Shown piece by piece: positions 60,801 to 64,000 of a stretch of DNA of 64,000 nucleotides. A program made the translations under genes and the position numbers. The notes beneath the pieces are model-generated. The model was not told where the DNA came from. It searched no databases and worked only from the letters and a program-made list of their open reading frames with translations. The stretch is taken from assembly GCA_021234155.1 (NCBI GenBank), contig JAJEKV010000002.1, positions 28,177,066-28,241,065 of the forward strand. Direction: 5' to 3'. Position 1 is the first letter of the stretch. Each line of letters starts with the position of its first letter. The DNA comes from Isoetes taiwanensis. Lineage: Eukaryota > Streptophyta > Lycopodiopsida > Isoetales > Isoetaceae.

Positions 60801-63800
60801 GAAATACGTGACAAACTGCCATGTCCTACGCACTTCATGCCTCAAAATGCAGCATGCATACCCACCGGCCCATCCCAAGACACCACATCCCTACCGCGAG
60901 CAGCCCACACACTCCACCCAACAAAATACCCACCGACAGCTAATGCTGCCCCCACTCAAAGGGAGCAGCGTGAGCAGAGCCGACGCCATAATATGGTGGT
61001 AGCGTGGACTCGAGGAGGTAGGCGTGATTCCGCCCGTTTATCCGTGATGAGATCCGCTCGATGGCATTTCCCATCACGCATAATACTACAGAGCAAGCCG
61101 CTTGGGACTCAACGCGACAGACGCTTCGCTACAAGGCCGCCACTTCACGGGCAGCGTATTATGCGAGGCGGAGGCCATCCGCGCCGTAGTAGGCAATCAA
61201 GGGGATTGCTCAGACGTCGCACTGTGATCTCACCATGCAACAGAGTCCTGCCAGCAGCAAATGGCCCAGTCGGACGCCCATCACGCAGGGGTGCCGTACC
61301 GGTCCGGTGCAAGCATCGATTTTCAGGCCGGCGCCACGAGGTTGCCGATGCAATGCATCAAGCCGCCACCTCGCCCCGCCATCGCCGCCAGCACTCTACT
61401 CCATCTCCCCCGCCCCGGCCAGCCCGATCGTCGCCAGCGCCAAGACACCGCCTCTCAAATCCAGTAAGTGCATCATCGAAGGCCCACATCGAATGCCAAA
61501 TAAATAGGAATCGTACTCTGACGGGTGTCTTGAAATCACAGCCTTGCGTAAAGGGGAAATCTCAACTCTATTGCAACGATATGGATCCTTACCTTTCTCA
61601 TGAAACATGGAGAGCATGCCGCAATGCATCGGCCAATCCTCCCAAAGCATTCAGATTTCTATGGTTCAATGAGTGCACAGTGTTGAGGGCAACAAGGGCG
61701 GGGTTGTTCGCTACTTACCATGCAACCTGAGGCGCATTGCATACCCGCCTACCAGTGGTGCGCTGCATACCGCGACAAGCATGCACTCTCCTCAGCAAAG
61801 ATGCTACTTTCTCACATGCCTAGAGCAACTTTATAACACTCATTTGGATGTGGATCGATTGAGCCCCTATGTCGCATCTATATGATGACACATGCTGTTA
61901 CGTAAAATACTAAGCAGGGTTATGTTGTTTGGCTTACTTTATGCACGACGGAGCCGCAGCAAGTTCCAAGATTTGAGCCCCGGCAGAGGACGCCTTGCGC
62001 TGAACTCGCTATAGGTGGCTTGCATTAACGATGTACTACATTTCTTGGCGCCATGGCAGCTGTTGTTGCCTGCAGTATCTTTGACTCCAAGCGGCCTGTA
62101 ATGGGTTGGCATAAATGGCCGCCTTCCTTTGCCGCGACTTGTAGACAGGAGAACTATACTGCCCAAGTGGTAGATTATCTCAATGCTGAGGAACGTGATT
62201 CCACTGCTACCATTTTTCCATCGGATCAGTATACTCGACGGGAAGTAGACTCAGACCACCGCCCTCGCTCATGCATTCCCATTGTGCCCCTCGTACTTCC
62301 ACGCCTTCAACACACCGCCCTCGATCTGACACTGCAAGGTGGACCTAAGTGCCTACCGCTTGGAGGATCCATGGACCGCCAACTCTCACACTTCAAGAGC
62401 AATTTGTCAAATGGTTCTACCCGCTCTGAAAAGATGCTTTGGGAGGGCCACGCCAATCCCTGCACTACCAACCTTCCCCTGCAATATAGATGGTTTGACG
62501 GGATGAGGCCGGGTTTCAAACGCATACCCGCAAGTCATCGATCCTACCCCACCCACAGCCGCTAGCCACACTGCCCTTTCAAGAACAAGAAGCGATACCT
62601 CGCAGAAAGTATCAAAGAATGTGAGCGTTGGTCTCCGGATCGGGCACCAGATATTCTCGAGCGGTCTCGGCGTTCTCACATGTTCTTACAGGGAACATCA
62701 CTTTATAATGGGCAATACTTGCAATAAATTATCATCCTCTGGCTTGACACCACTCTCCACAGAGTAGGCATGGCTCAAGTACGCGAGGATGGCCATCATG
62801 GGCCTACAACGCCTAGCCAATGGGAAGGCAAAGATGAATGGCATGCAGCGTAACTTCAATGGGCTGGCTCACCTGCATTCACTCACATATTGAATAAAGA
62901 CAGTGAATCGCCATGTAACCTGTATCGCTGTTTCGCGGGATTCTAAAGCTTTATACGCTGCCCCGTGACGCTTATGGGACATTATGGGTCCGGGACCCCA
63001 TTGACTTGGTGCACGCAAAGATATAGCTATAATAGGCATGCCTTGCCGCATCGGGCCTTAGCACAACTGCAATCGTGAAAGGCCCGGAGGCGCCAGTATG
63101 CCCTCTCCCCTACATCTTTGGCCGGCATTGATCAATCGAAGATTGAAGCTCGAAAGCATGGCGCGGCACATCCGCTTTAATGCCACAACTGGCAATTCCA
63201 TATGCTCTATCGGCGTCAACCCTCCTAGCCTATACTCCAAAGGATATGCAACGCCACCCGATGCTCTTGACACTTTTGCCAATTCATTGGCATGCGAAGC
63301 CAATCTGGCCAAAATCTAGGGTGGCCATGGTTGTGATCATTCCGCCGCCCAAGGCTTCCACCTTCATTCACCACGCATGTAGAGTACTCACCACAAGTAC
63401 TTGGGATCGTAGTTCAACTACCACCTATTGGGATGTCACACGTGTCAAGCAGTGTCATGGCGGTTGGAAAGCACTATATGCCATGCACAAATTTACAAGC
63501 GCAGTTAAATGTATGCTTTGGGGCTACCACCACACTTGTTTCGGGCCTTGCTGAGCCGTCTTTGTATGGGGCAGAAGTGTGGGGTCCGTGATATCCTCAA
63601 CACTGAATGACTTTGTTAAAAAGTGCATGGCCTTGGCACGGCCCCGGGGTGAAGTCCACATTTCCATACCAGATCCTACTCCCAAGAGACAGGCTTTCTA
63701 CCCTTCAACGGGTCGTGCATTGGAACGCCATATCGCTTTACTTCCAAAAGGTGGAAGTCACTATGGCTGATACACGCTTGCCCCACCTTTGGCTTTTTAG

Positions 63801-64000
63801 CTACTTCGCCATGGGTTCCTCAACAAATCTCAAGCGAAAGACAAGCCTGGTTCTAATACCGTGCAGTAAATGATGCTCCCAAAGTCAGATAAAGAAAGAT
63901 CGCATAATTCTAAGCCGCATCTAGATGCTACTTTCCCTTCGCAAGCTCGGATGCATGCTCGATGCAGCAAATACGTAACTGGAACGAAGTACTGATTTTT
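60801..64000 (+). mobile_element. LINE remnant, RT and C-terminal region, runs off the edge
   Basis: Plus-strand RT pieces in shifting frames: QYALSPTSLAGIDQSKIE near 63095 (matching the G-CPLSPTLF segment), PPSLYSKGYATPPDALDT with FANSLACEANLAK at about 63225-63310 (the region around and after the YADD box, whose aspartates are lost), GWKALYAMHKFTSAVK near 63460, and TTLVSGLAEPSLYGAEVWGP near 63525-63595, the conserved LYG-EVWG block downstream of RT in many LINEs. The series is in the correct order over 0.5 kb. Upstream limits are uncertain; SDQYTRREVDSDHRPRSC near 62240 may be the end of the endonuclease. The element is old, full of stops and truncated by the window end. The 297-codon frame at 60837-61730 shows no domain. 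Confidence 0.6.

Noticed and set aside
60837-61730. 297-codon open frame on the + strand
   Set aside because: It is the longest frame, but its composition (Arg, Pro, Ser, His-rich without domains) follows the local GC richness and it overlaps other open frames; no start context or homology supports it.
1-64000. CRISPR arrays, rRNA genes, organellar insertions
   Set aside because: No regular spaced repeats, rRNA signatures or plastid or mitochondrial genes were seen on reading both strands.

Overview
This window looks like nuclear DNA of a land plant with a large, repeat-rich genome. The evidence is one well-preserved plant gene with four exons and GT-AG introns, long gene-poor stretches, several decayed non-LTR retrotransposons (LINEs), a tRNA-derived SINE, a scrap of Ty3-type gag, and microsatellites. 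A fern, gymnosperm or other large-genome plant would fit, but the sequence alone does not fix the lineage. Nothing looks bacterial, organellar or CRISPR-like. Most intergenic DNA is old repeat sequence with many in-frame stops.

Layout. 1-13 kb: no recognisable gene; a purine-rich tract near 2.2-2.5 kb, degenerate repeats near 7.3 kb and a SINE at 9.27-9.40 kb. 13.17-13.47 kb: gag fragment (+). 14.36-15.97 kb (-): a degraded, intron-containing gene with a tyrosine-recombinase catalytic domain (Crypton / DUF3504-like), the most unusual object here. About 20.7-22.08 kb (+): 3' part of a LINE with a zf-RVT domain and poly(A). 24.22-26.10 kb (+): membrin (MEMB11/12-type Golgi Qb-SNARE), four exons, 231 codons, apparently intact. 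26.5-27.9 kb: a possible non-autonomous DNA element and a degenerate GT-rich tandem repeat. 27.9-29.93 kb (-): LINE with a coiled-coil plus RRM ORF1 and an AP-endonuclease. 33.39-37.04 kb (-): second LINE with endonuclease, reverse transcriptase and poly(A) tail. 38.5 kb and 45.2 kb: two repeats ending in the same (CTATT)n tail. 52.86-54.10 kb (-): 3' exons of an unrecognised but coherent multi-exon gene. 54.8-55.6 kb (+): two phase-compatible exons of another unrecognised gene. About 61-64 kb (+): an old LINE that runs off the right edge.

The genes do not form an operon or pathway. Membrin is a housekeeping secretory-pathway gene in a repeat sea. The recombinase gene carries three in-frame stops and one frameshift in otherwise spliceable exons, so it is probably a recently lost gene or mobile element. 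A strand-biased excess of words such as CGTGAT (hand count) is also flagged; it may be an assembly artefact.
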